In this document: in pieces, positions 15,992-22,048 of the stretch
How the letters are laid out: every line of letters starts with the position of its first letter
How positions within the stretch are numbered: position 1 is the stretch's first letter
DNA from: Candidatus Omnitrophota bacterium
GTDB lineage: Bacteria; Ratteibacteria; UBA8468; B48-G9; JAFGKM01
Assembly (NCBI GenBank): GCA_023819545.1
Contig: JAMWCA010000008.1
Location: forward strand, 1 to 22,048
Length of the DNA stretch: 22,048 nt
Direction of reading: 5' to 3'
The notes under the pieces: model-generated
What the model was told of the DNA's origin: nothing
Seen by the model: only the letters and a program-made list of their open reading frames with translations
Databases searched by the model: none
Made by a program: the position numbers and the translations under genes

Positions 15992-16004
15992 GAAAAGAAA
16001 AAAA

Positions 16005-16760
16005 ATGGAAAAAAATGAAAATTTATGTTTTGTAATTTTGGCTGCTGGAATGGGAAAACGGTTAGGAGGGAACACTCAGAAGACAATAACAAAAATTCTT
16101 GGAAAACCAATGTTGAAATACCTACTTGAAACAATAAAAAAAATTAATCCCAAAAGGATAATTATAGTTGTTGGTTTTAGAAAAGAAGAAGTTTTTAAAG
16201 AACTTGAAGGGGAAAATGTTGAATATGTAGAGCAAAAAGAATTAAAAGGAACAGGGCATGCAGTTTTACAAACAGAAAAAGTTTTAAAAGATTTTCAAGG
16301 AGATATAGTTGTTCTTAATGGAGATGTCCCCTTTATTTCTGAACAAACAATAAGAGCCCTTATAGAAAAACATGAAAGAGAGAAAAATCATTGTACTTTT
16401 TTAACAGCAAAATTTGATGACCCAACCAACTATGGAAGAGTTTTTAGAGATGAAAAAGGGGAAGTTATATGTATAATAGAAGAAGCAGATGCAAATGAGC
16501 AACAGAAAAAAATAAATGAGGTTAATGCTGGTGTATATGTTTTTAAATCAAATGGTCTATTTTCAAGTTTGAGAAAAATTGAACCAAATCCAAAAAAAGG
16601 TGAATATTATTTGACAGATATAATAAATATTTATAAATCAGAAAACAAAAAAATTTCAACTTATCAAACCCCAGACCCTTATGAAACTATTGGGATTAAT
16701 ACTTTATCTGATATGGAAAAAGCAGAGGGATATTTGAAAAAAAGGAGAAAAGATGGATAG
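16005..16760 (+). CDS. glmU: GlmU-like UDP-N-acetylglucosamine pyrophosphorylase, N-terminal domain only
   Basis: 251 residues from ATG 16005; the frame extends back to a TTG inside the tRNA, which cannot be the start. It has the nucleotidyltransferase signature VILAAGMGKRLGG (10-22), GKPML, KGTGHAVLQ (81-89), VLNGDVPF (103-110), VNAGVYVF and KGEYYLTDII, all as in GlmU. Full GlmU is ~450 residues with a left-handed beta-helix acetyltransferase half; that half is entirely absent. It probably makes UDP-GlcNAc from GlcNAc-1-P, or another UDP-sugar; acetylation must be done elsewhere. Only a weak GGAAAAG lies upstream. It overlaps prs by 8 nt. Confidence 0.88.
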   Translation: MEKNENLCFVILAAGMGKRLGGNTQKTITKILGKPMLKYLLETIKKINPKRIIIVVGFRKEEVFKELEGENVEYVEQKELKGTGHAVLQTEKVLKDFQGDIVVLNGDVPFISEQTIRALIEKHEREKNHCTFLTAKFDDPTNYGRVFRDEKGEVICIIEEADANEQQKKINEVNAGVYVFKSNGLFSSLRKIEPNPKKGEYYLTDIINIYKSENKKISTYQTPDPYETIGINTLSDMEKAEGYLKKRRKDG

Positions 16761-17682
16761 TTGTTTAATTTTTTCTGGGAATTCAAATTTAGAATTATCA
16801 AAAAAAATTGCTGCATATTTACAAAAAGAATTAAGTCCTATAAAAATATATAGATTTCAAGATGGTGAGATATGTGTAAAGATTGAAGAGAATATAAGGG
16901 GAAAGGATGTTTTTATAATTCAGTCAACCTGTCCCCCTGTAAATGAAAATTTAATGGAATTGCTTATAATTCTTGATGCTTTAAGAAGAGCTTCTCCTAG
17001 AAGAATTACTGCAGTAATCCCATATTATGGTTATGCAAGACAAGATAGAAAAGACCAGCCAAGAGTTCCAATAACAGCAAAACTTGTTGCAAATCTTCTT
17101 GTCACAGCAGGAGCAAATAGGATTTTAACTATGGACCTTCATGCACCACAAATTCAAGGTTTTTTTGATATCCCTGTTGACCATCTTTTTGCTGCTCCTG
17201 TAATAATAAGGTATTTAAGAGAAAAAAATTTTAAAAATCCAGTTATTGTTGCACCTGATGTAGGGAGTGTAAAGATGGCAAGAGCATTTGCAAAAAGATT
17301 ACCAGGTAATTTAGCAATAGTTGATAAAAGAAGAGATTCGCCTGAAAAAGTTGAAATGATGCATGTGATAGGGGAGGTAAAAGGTTGTGAAGCAATTATT
17401 GTTGATGATTTAATTTCTACAGGGAATACAATGATAGAAGCAGCTAATGCTTTATTGAAAAATGGTGCTACTGAAATTTATGGTTGTTGTACTCATCCTA
17501 TTTTTTCAGGTGATGCAATTAAGAAATTTGAAAATTCTACCTTTAAAGAAATTATAATTACTGATACGATCTACCATCCTTCTTTGTCTTCAAAATTTAC
17601 AGTCCTTACTGTTTCTGAATTACTTGGAGAAGCAATAAAAAGTATTCATTTTGAAACAACAGTGAGTAAACTTTTTATTTAA
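16753..17682 (+). CDS. prs: Ribose-phosphate pyrophosphokinase
   Basis: 309 residues, normal length for class I PRPP synthetase, which makes PRPP from ribose 5-phosphate and ATP. Motifs visible are FSGNSNLELS, YRFQDGEICVKI, IPYYGYARQDRK, the metal-binding TMDLHAPQIQGFF, and the ribose-phosphate loop VDDLISTGNTM. AGGAGA precedes the ATG. PRPP feeds PyrR's UPRT reaction and pyrimidine synthesis encoded 10 kb upstream. It normally precedes rplY and pth in this conserved neighbourhood, but neither follows. Its stop overlaps the stop of a minus-strand micro-gene by two bases. Confidence 0.97.
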   Translation: MDSCLIFSGNSNLELSKKIAAYLQKELSPIKIYRFQDGEICVKIEENIRGKDVFIIQSTCPPVNENLMELLIILDALRRASPRRITAVIPYYGYARQDRKDQPRVPITAKLVANLLVTAGANRILTMDLHAPQIQGFFDIPVDHLFAAPVIIRYLREKNFKNPVIVAPDVGSVKMARAFAKRLPGNLAIVDKRRDSPEKVEMMHVIGEVKGCEAIIVDDLISTGNTMIEAANALLKNGATEIYGCCTHPIFSGDAIKKFENSTFKEIIITDTIYHPSLSSKFTVLTVSELLGEAIKSIHFETTVSKLFI

Positions 17683-17753
17683 CCCATTGTTGGCTTTTTT
17701 CTGTGGAGTGCTTTTTTACTTCTCCATCTAAGTTTTCTCTTTTTCCTTCTCAT
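17679..17753 (-). CDS. Arg/Lys-rich 24-residue micro-protein (second of a coupled pair)
   Basis: The ATG overlaps the TGA of the upstream micro-gene (ATGA), and the frame ends TAA at 17679-17681, two bases into the prs stop codon on the other strand. The peptide starts MRRKKRKLRWRSKK and ends HRKKPTMG; about 14 of 24 residues are Arg, Lys or His, with one Trp. This resembles the composition of small ribosomal or RNA-binding proteins, but I recognise no family. It is not simple sequence like its partner, which argues for selection. Translation would depend on coupling to, or frameshifting from, the upstream frame. Confidence 0.5.
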   Translation of the reverse strand: MRRKKRKLRWRSKKALHRKKPTMG

Positions 17754-17821
17754 TTTTTCTTACTCGCACATTTTTTCTTTGTTACTTTCTTTGCTGCTTT
17801 TTTTGTTGCTTTTTTTGCCAC
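17750..17821 (-). CDS. Lys/Ala-rich 23-residue micro-protein, histone-H1-tail-like
   Basis: GTG start at 17819-17821, 23 codons, TGA at 17750-17752. The peptide begins MAKKATKKAAKKV and ends with KKKCASKKK: 13 Lys, 5 Ala, 3 Thr/Ser, one Cys. AKKA/TKKA repeats are typical of histone-H1-like and other nucleic-acid-binding tails of bacteria. The Shine-Dalgarno AAAGGAGGTGA is a full 11-nt complement of the usual 16S rRNA 3' end, with 8 nt between GGAGG and GTG. It is the best in the window and the main reason to believe the gene. A TTGACA lies upstream on the same strand. Function is unknown. Confidence 0.58.
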   Translation of the reverse strand: MAKKATKKAAKKVTKKKCASKKK

Positions 17822-17826
17822 TCTCC

Positions 17827-17837
17827 TCACCTCCTTT
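17827..17837 (-). promoter_or_regulatory. Full-length Shine-Dalgarno of the micro-gene pair
   Basis: On the minus strand the sequence reads AAAGGAGGTGA, complementary over all 11 bases to the common 16S anti-Shine-Dalgarno tail. GGAGG (17830-17834) is 8 nt from the GTG at 17821. Most other genes in the window have only 4-7 matching bases. Confidence 0.65.
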
Positions 17838-17849
17838 ATTTTTTTATTT

Positions 17850-17876
17850 TTTAAACTATTATTTGAATTTTGTCAA
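17850..17876 (-). promoter_or_regulatory. Possible promoter of the micro-gene pair
   Basis: On the minus strand there is a perfect TTGACA (plus 17871-17876). A -10 is less certain: TTTAAA at 17850-17855 (15-nt spacer) or TAAAAA at 17848-17853 (17-nt spacer). The DNA between it and the Shine-Dalgarno is almost pure A/T. Confidence 0.4.
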
Positions 17877-17951
17877 ATTAAAAAAATTTTTCTTTTTTGT
17901 TTTTATTTAAAATTTAAGAAAATGTAGGAATATCAAGGATTTGGAAAATAC

Positions 17952-17980
17952 TTGACAAAATAAAATTTTTAAAATATAAT
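17952..17980 (+). promoter_or_regulatory. Consensus sigma-70 promoter of tetR-tolC-MFP-RND operon
   Basis: TTGACA (17952-17957), a 17-nt spacer and TATAAT (17975-17980) match the consensus perfectly. The predicted start (~17986-17988) falls inside the palindrome that follows, so a bound repressor would block transcription directly. The leader is only about 20 nt and has no Shine-Dalgarno before the tetR ATG. Confidence 0.8.
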
Positions 17981-17982
17981 AA

Positions 17983-18000
17983 TGACTGACTAGTCAGTCA
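17983..18000. promoter_or_regulatory. TetR-family operator, perfect 18-bp palindrome
   Basis: TGACTGACTAGTCAGTCA is its own reverse complement over all 18 bases. It lies two bases after the -10 box and seven bases before the tetR ATG. Perfect palindromes of this size next to a TetR gene are the usual operator of that regulator. Autorepression, and so repression of the whole efflux operon, is inferred. Confidence 0.78.
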
Positions 18001-18007
18001 AACTAAA

Positions 18008-18580
18008 ATGGAAAATAAAAAAAATGTTATTATGAAAGTTGCAGAAAAATTGTTTAGTAAAAAAAGTTATTCTAAGACAACAGTTGAAGAAATTACTAAA
18101 AGAGCAGGAATTGGCAAAGGAACTTTTTATTTATATTTTAAAGATAAGAATGACCTATTCTTTTCCATTATTAAACAAGAGTTTGAAAATTTTATGTTGA
18201 AAGTTAAAGAGGAAGCTAGTAATATAGATGATTTTTTTGAAAGATTAAGAAAAGGTATTGAAATATACTTAAGTTATTTTGAAAAAAATTATGATTTTTT
18301 TAAAATTTTACTTCAGGAAAAACCATTTATAAAAAGGAAGGGGTTTGAGCAATTTTGGATGGATTTTTTTAAGAAATGGGGTTCTTTTATGAAAGAGGGT
18401 TTTGAGAAGCAGATAAAAAAGAATAAAATAAAAAAACTTGATTTAGAAGACATAATCTATTCTTTAATTGGTATTTTACATGGAAATATTCATAAGTGGA
18501 TGTTAAACGGAAGAAATTATTCTCTTGTCAAAAAGAAAGATGTAATTTTTAAAATTTTCACAGAAGGGATAAAGAGATGA
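18008..18580 (+). CDS. TetR/AcrR-family transcriptional repressor
   Basis: 190 residues. The N-terminal helix-turn-helix is clear: KVAEKLFSKKSYSKTTVEEI then TKRAGIGKGTFYLYFKDK (30-47), the TetR signature. The remaining ~140 residues form the variable ligand-binding and dimer domain. It probably binds the palindrome just upstream and is released by an efflux substrate or a metabolite. The ATG has no Shine-Dalgarno. It overlaps tolC by ATGA and is the first gene of the efflux operon. Confidence 0.93.
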   Translation: MENKKNVIMKVAEKLFSKKSYSKTTVEEITKRAGIGKGTFYLYFKDKNDLFFSIIKQEFENFMLKVKEEASNIDDFFERLRKGIEIYLSYFEKNYDFFKILLQEKPFIKRKGFEQFWMDFFKKWGSFMKEGFEKQIKKNKIKKLDLEDIIYSLIGILHGNIHKWMLNGRNYSLVKKKDVIFKIFTEGIKR

Positions 18581-19869
18581 GAAAACTTTTAATAGTTTTT
18601 TCAATTATTTTTTCTTTATCTTTTGCAGAAGAGATACTTAATCTTGACGACTGTATAAAAATTGCTATTGAAAATAATTTGAAATTAAAAATTAAAAAGA
18701 GCAAAATAGTTCAAACATTTTACCAGAAAGAAATTGCAAGAAAATATCTTTTACCATCTTTATCTTTTTCTTTTAATTATAAATATCTTGGTGATAATGA
18801 GGGAGTGAATTTTGGCAACTTTGGTCCTATAAAGTTTACAGATGATAATCTTTATACTTTCACATTTACTTTAAAACAGCCCTTATTTACAGGAAGAAAA
18901 ATTGAAAGTGCATATAAAGTCGCACAAGAAAATTATGAAAAATCAGAGATTGATTATGAAAAAGAAATAACAGATTTAATATTGGATGTCAAAAAAAATT
19001 ATTTTAATATTTTAAAAGCAAAAAGGTTTGTTGAAACAAGTAAAAAATATAAAGAAAATCTTGAAAAACATTTGATAGATGCAAAAAAGATGTTTGAACA
19101 AGGAATTGTAACAAAACTTGATGTTTTAAAAACAGAGGTTGTTTTGAAAAATATTGAAACAAAAATTATAGAGAGTGAAAATTATTTAAAACTTGCAAAA
19201 GCAAATCTAAACTTTATTTTAAATAGAAGTCCTGATTATCAATTTGAAGTTGAAGATATACTTGAAGTTAAAGAAGAAAAAAAAGATTATAATTGGTGGA
19301 TTGAAACAGGTCTTAAAGAAAGAAAAGAAATAAAGAGTTTTGAAAAAATTATTTCAATTTCTCAAAAAAACATTGATATTGAAAAAAGTAATTTATATCC
19401 ACAAATTTATTTTTTCTTCAATTACAATTTTGAGAGAGGAACACAATCTTCTTTTGGGAAATGGGATACAAACTGGAATGCAGGAATTTTACTTTCTTAT
19501 GATATATGGAACTGGGGACAAACAAAAGATAAAATAAAAAAAGCAGAAAAAGAAAAAGAAGAAATTGAAAATCAATATAAACTCTTAAAAAATTCAATTG
19601 AAATTGAAATAAAGAATGCTTATTTAAACTTTATAGCAAGTGAAAATAAAATAGAAGAAAGTAAAAAACATATAGAGGTAGCAGAAGAAAATCTAAGAGT
19701 TGCAGAACTTCTTTATAAAGAGGGATTGGCAACAACATTAGATGTAATTGATGCAATGACGATGCTTACAGAAGCAAAAAATAATTATTATAATGCTCTT
19801 TATGAATATAAAACTGCTTATTCCGAACTTGAGAGAGCAAGTGGAATCTTAAAATTGGAGGCGAAATGA
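18577..19869 (+). CDS. TolC-family outer membrane efflux protein
   Basis: 430 residues. A signal peptide (MRKLLIVFSIIFSLSFA, cut near 17) precedes LNLDDCIKIAIENNLKLK, the usual TolC start. Two outer-membrane efflux repeats follow, rich in long amphipathic helices, each with the L-Y-x-E-G / F-E-Q-G-I-V-T-K-L-D-V turn; LYKEGLATTLDVIDA is the second copy. It would form the trimeric outer-membrane channel of a tripartite pump, and it shows that the host has an outer membrane. It is coupled at both ends by ATGA overlaps to tetR and the membrane-fusion gene. Confidence 0.93.
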   Translation: MRKLLIVFSIIFSLSFAEEILNLDDCIKIAIENNLKLKIKKSKIVQTFYQKEIARKYLLPSLSFSFNYKYLGDNEGVNFGNFGPIKFTDDNLYTFTFTLKQPLFTGRKIESAYKVAQENYEKSEIDYEKEITDLILDVKKNYFNILKAKRFVETSKKYKENLEKHLIDAKKMFEQGIVTKLDVLKTEVVLKNIETKIIESENYLKLAKANLNFILNRSPDYQFEVEDILEVKEEKKDYNWWIETGLKERKEIKSFEKIISISQKNIDIEKSNLYPQIYFFFNYNFERGTQSSFGKWDTNWNAGILLSYDIWNWGQTKDKIKKAEKEKEEIENQYKLLKNSIEIEIKNAYLNFIASENKIEESKKHIEVAEENLRVAELLYKEGLATTLDVIDAMTMLTEAKNNYYNALYEYKTAYSELERASGILKLEAK

Positions 19870-20993
19870 AAAAAAAGAAAATTACTGGTTTTGTAATAGG
19901 TTTAATAATAATTGTCTTTGCTATACAATTAAACAGAAATAAAAATCAGGAGAAAACAAAACAAATCTTTTATGAAGAAGAAATTCCTGTTGAAGTTGCA
20001 AAAGTTAAGGAAACTACTCTGAAGGAGGAGATTAAAAGTTTAGGAGAGATTGAACCATACCAAAAAGTTGTGATTTATTCAGAAGTGAGTGGCCTTATTG
20101 AAAAACTGAATGTTAAACAGGGTGACTATGTTAAAAAGGGTGACTTTATTGCCCAGATTGATTATAAAAAAAGAAAGATTGATTATGAAAATGTAGAAAA
20201 TCAGCTTAAGGCAGCAATGATAAATCTTGAAAATATAAAAAAGGACTATGAAAGGTTTACAAATTTATTTAAAGAAGGAATAATTTCTGAAAAAAAACTT
20301 GATGATATAAAAACACAGTATGAGGTTGTTTCACATCAAGTAGAAGGTCTTAAAAAACAATTTGAACTTGTAAGAATAAGATTGAATGAAGCATTTATTT
20401 ATTCTCCGATTAATGGATTTATTGCAGAAAAATTTGTAGATGAAGGAGAGTTTATAACAGAAAGTTCAATGATGAGGTCAGTCCCAATTGTTTCTATTAT
20501 TGACATAAGTAAAGTTAAGATTAATTTACCTGTTTCTGCTGAAGATATCAGTAAAGTAAAAAAAGGACAATCTGTTTTAATAAAAATTGATAGTTTCCCA
20601 GATAAGATTTTTTATGGAAATGTTTCAAAAATCTATCCATTTGTTGATGAAAAAACAAGGACAGTAAATGTTGAAGTTATACTTGAGAATAGTTCATTTA
20701 TTATAAAACCAGGGATGTATTGTAAAGGGAAAATTTTAATAGGCGAAAAAAAGGCACTTATTGTTCCTCTTGATGCAATTATGAAATTACCTGCAAGTGG
20801 AAGTTATTATTGTTTTATAATAAAAGATAATACTGCTGAAAAGGTTTACATTAAAGTAGGGAAGATTGGCGAAAATTATGCAGAAATAAAAGAAGGATTA
20901 AATAAAGATGATATAGTAATTGTTACATCACAAGGGATTCTTGATACAGGGAAAAAAGTAAAAATAATAAAGGAGAAAAATGACATTACCTGA
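19866..20993 (+). CDS. RND-pump membrane fusion (periplasmic adaptor) protein
   Basis: 375 residues. An N-terminal membrane anchor (~5-22) lacks a lipobox Cys, so it is a signal-anchored rather than lipidated adaptor. GEIEPYQKVVIYSEVSGLI and LNVKQGDYVKKGDFIAQID form the first lipoyl half, a coiled-coil hairpin (~105-165) follows, then AFIYSPINGFIAEKFVDEGEF is the second half, followed by beta-barrel and membrane-proximal domains. It links TolC to the RND pump. A GGAGG lies before the ATG, which overlaps the tolC stop. It overlaps the RND gene by 14 nt. Confidence 0.93.
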   Translation: MKKKKITGFVIGLIIIVFAIQLNRNKNQEKTKQIFYEEEIPVEVAKVKETTLKEEIKSLGEIEPYQKVVIYSEVSGLIEKLNVKQGDYVKKGDFIAQIDYKKRKIDYENVENQLKAAMINLENIKKDYERFTNLFKEGIISEKKLDDIKTQYEVVSHQVEGLKKQFELVRIRLNEAFIYSPINGFIAEKFVDEGEFITESSMMRSVPIVSIIDISKVKINLPVSAEDISKVKKGQSVLIKIDSFPDKIFYGNVSKIYPFVDEKTRTVNVEVILENSSFIIKPGMYCKGKILIGEKKALIVPLDAIMKLPASGSYYCFIIKDNTAEKVYIKVGKIGENYAEIKEGLNKDDIVIVTSQGILDTGKKVKIIKEKNDIT

Positions 20994-22048
20994 AATTTCT
21001 GTAAGAAGGCCTTATACAATTTTAATGATTTTCTTAGCAATTTTATTAATATCTTTAATTACAATTCCTAAAATACCAATTGATTTAATGCCAAATATTG
21101 AAGTGCCTGTTATAACAGTTATTGTTCCTTATCCTGGTGCAAGTGCTTCTGATGTTGAAAATGATATTACAAAATATCTTGAAGACCGTCTTATTACAGT
21201 TGAAGACCTTGATGAAATAAATTCAATTTCAAAAGATAATATTTCAATTGTAAGTTGTAAATTCAAATGGGGAAAAAACCTTGATGCTGCAACAAATGAT
21301 ATAAGGGATAAAGTTGACCTTGCGAAAACCGAAATATATCAGCATGCACCGGATGCTGAGGAGCCACTTATTTTTAAATTTTCAACAGCAATGACTCCTG
21401 TTCTTATTATTTCTGTTTCTTCTGACTCATTATGGAAGGACCTTTATTATATAACAGATAAGCAGATTTTAGACCAGTTGAAAAAAGCAGAGGGTGTTGG
21501 AAGTGTTATGTTTTTTGGCGGACTTAAAAGACAGATAAAGATTTATCTTGACTGGGAAAAGATTAAAGGTTATGGGATTCCAATTGAGTTGATAATTCAA
21601 AGATTAAAAGAAGAAAATATTGACTTTCCACTTGGAGAAATAAAAACAGGACGAAGAAATTATTTTTTAAGAGTTAAAGGAAGATTTAGAAGTCCAGAAG
21701 AGATAGAAAATATTCTGATTTTAAGTACAGGGAACGAGAATCTATATCTTAAAGAGATTGCTAAAATTGAAGACCATTTTGAAGAAGAAAAATCAAAAGG
21801 TTATTTAAACGGAAAAGATGCGATTGTTCTTGTTGTTCAAAAACAGTCAGGAAGAAATACTGTTATTGTTGCCAATAATATAAAAAAGAAAATAGAAGAA
21901 TTAAAAAATTATTTACCAAAAGATATTGATATTCAAATTGTTTTTGATTCTTCTGAAATAATTATAAGAACAATAAAGAACCTTATTAATACAGCAATTA
22001 CTGCGGGAATACTTGTTATACTTATTACGATTTTATTCTTAAGGAAAT
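20980..22048 (+). CDS. RND-family efflux transporter (AcrB/MdtC-like), 5' part; runs off window
   Basis: There are 356 codons with no stop before the window edge. The ATG follows AAGGAG by 4-5 nt. It begins MTLPEISVRRP with membrane segment 1 (~11-31), then PKIPIDLMPNIEVPVITV, VPYPGASASDVE, and the porter-domain motifs AEGVGSVMFFGG, LDWEKIKGYGIP and GRNTVIVANNIKKKI. It ends in membrane segment 2 (TAITAGILVILITI). A full RND pump is ~1000-1050 residues, so about one third is present. It is the inner-membrane proton-driven pump of the operon. Substrate cannot be read from this part. Confidence 0.93.
   Translation, partial: MTLPEISVRRPYTILMIFLAILLISLITIPKIPIDLMPNIEVPVITVIVPYPGASASDVENDITKYLEDRLITVEDLDEINSISKDNISIVSCKFKWGKNLDAATNDIRDKVDLAKTEIYQHAPDAEEPLIFKFSTAMTPVLIISVSSDSLWKDLYYITDKQILDQLKKAEGVGSVMFFGGLKRQIKIYLDWEKIKGYGIPIELIIQRLKEENIDFPLGEIKTGRRNYFLRVKGRFRSPEEIENILILSTGNENLYLKEIAKIEDHFEEEKSKGYLNGKDAIVLVVQKQSGRNTVIVANNIKKKIEELKNYLPKDIDIQIVFDSSEIIIRTIKNLINTAITAGILVILITILFLRK

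Noticed and set aside
15981..16004. Upstream TTG start for the glmU-like gene
   Set aside because: It falls inside the acceptor end of tRNA-Gln; the ATG at 16005 gives a normal N-terminus.
15887..16134. Minus-strand frames across the tRNA, reading PARTRTLI-like sequence
   Set aside because: They are translations of the complement of tRNA-Gln, a well-known false protein; they also oppose the glmU-like gene.
17683..17702. Rho-independent terminator for prs
   Set aside because: The T run after CCATTGTTGG follows at most a 3-bp stem, and the T run is the antisense of Lys codons of the second micro-gene.
17703..17927. 74-codon plus-strand frame rich in Phe and Leu after prs
   Set aside because: Its Phe runs are the antisense of the Lys codons in the minus-strand micro-genes, it has no Shine-Dalgarno, and the minus-strand frames have a perfect one.
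1..22048. CRISPR arrays, insertion sequences, prophage genes or toxin-antitoxin pairs
   Set aside because: No direct repeats with regular spacing, transposase or integrase motifs, or paired short toxin/antitoxin frames were seen on either strand; the micro-gene pair is too basic and lacks any toxin-like membrane or RNase feature.

Overview
The window is about 22 kb of very AT-rich bacterial DNA, roughly 30% G+C by eye. AGA/AGG is the usual Arg codon, and the genes are packed with many 1-43 nt overlaps. It carries core bacterial genes (rny, serA, cysS, pyrB, tsaB, lepB, grpE, ispE, spoVG, glmU-like, prs) and a TolC/membrane-fusion/RND efflux operon. TolC implies an outer membrane. SpoVG with an inserted zinc ribbon, many UroD-like proteins in relatives, and RNase Y in a diderm recall uncultured candidate phyla such as Omnitrophota. 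That placement is inference; no marker here fixes the taxon.

Left part (1-4600): the 3' end of a radical SAM/SPASM gene reads rightward and overlaps the end of a leftward serA - rny - nfi group. serA has a near-consensus promoter. rny has its ribosome binding site inside a hairpin. The endonuclease V product has Asn where a catalytic Asp is expected.

Middle (4600-15900): all genes read rightward. cysS comes first, then pyrR-pyrB-uvrD/pcrA behind an extended -10 promoter so close that there is no room for a PyrR attenuator. An ArsB/NhaD-type permease and a UroD-superfamily protein follow. Next is a dense run of tsaB, a GT4 glycosyltransferase, lepB, grpE, ispE and spoVG.

The order ispE-spoVG-tRNA-Gln-glmU-prs (14625-17682) resembles the ispE-spoVG-glmU-prs neighbourhood of many bacteria. 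Here the GlmU-like protein has only the uridylyltransferase half, and no rplY/pth follows prs.

Right part (17680-22048): the 325 nt between prs and tetR are the most unusual stretch. On the minus strand they hold two coupled, extremely basic micro-genes (23 and 24 codons) behind the best Shine-Dalgarno in the window. On the plus strand they hold a perfect TTGACA-17-TATAAT promoter followed by a perfect 18-bp palindrome, the probable TetR operator. tetR-tolC-MFP-RND then run as one overlapping operon off the right edge.
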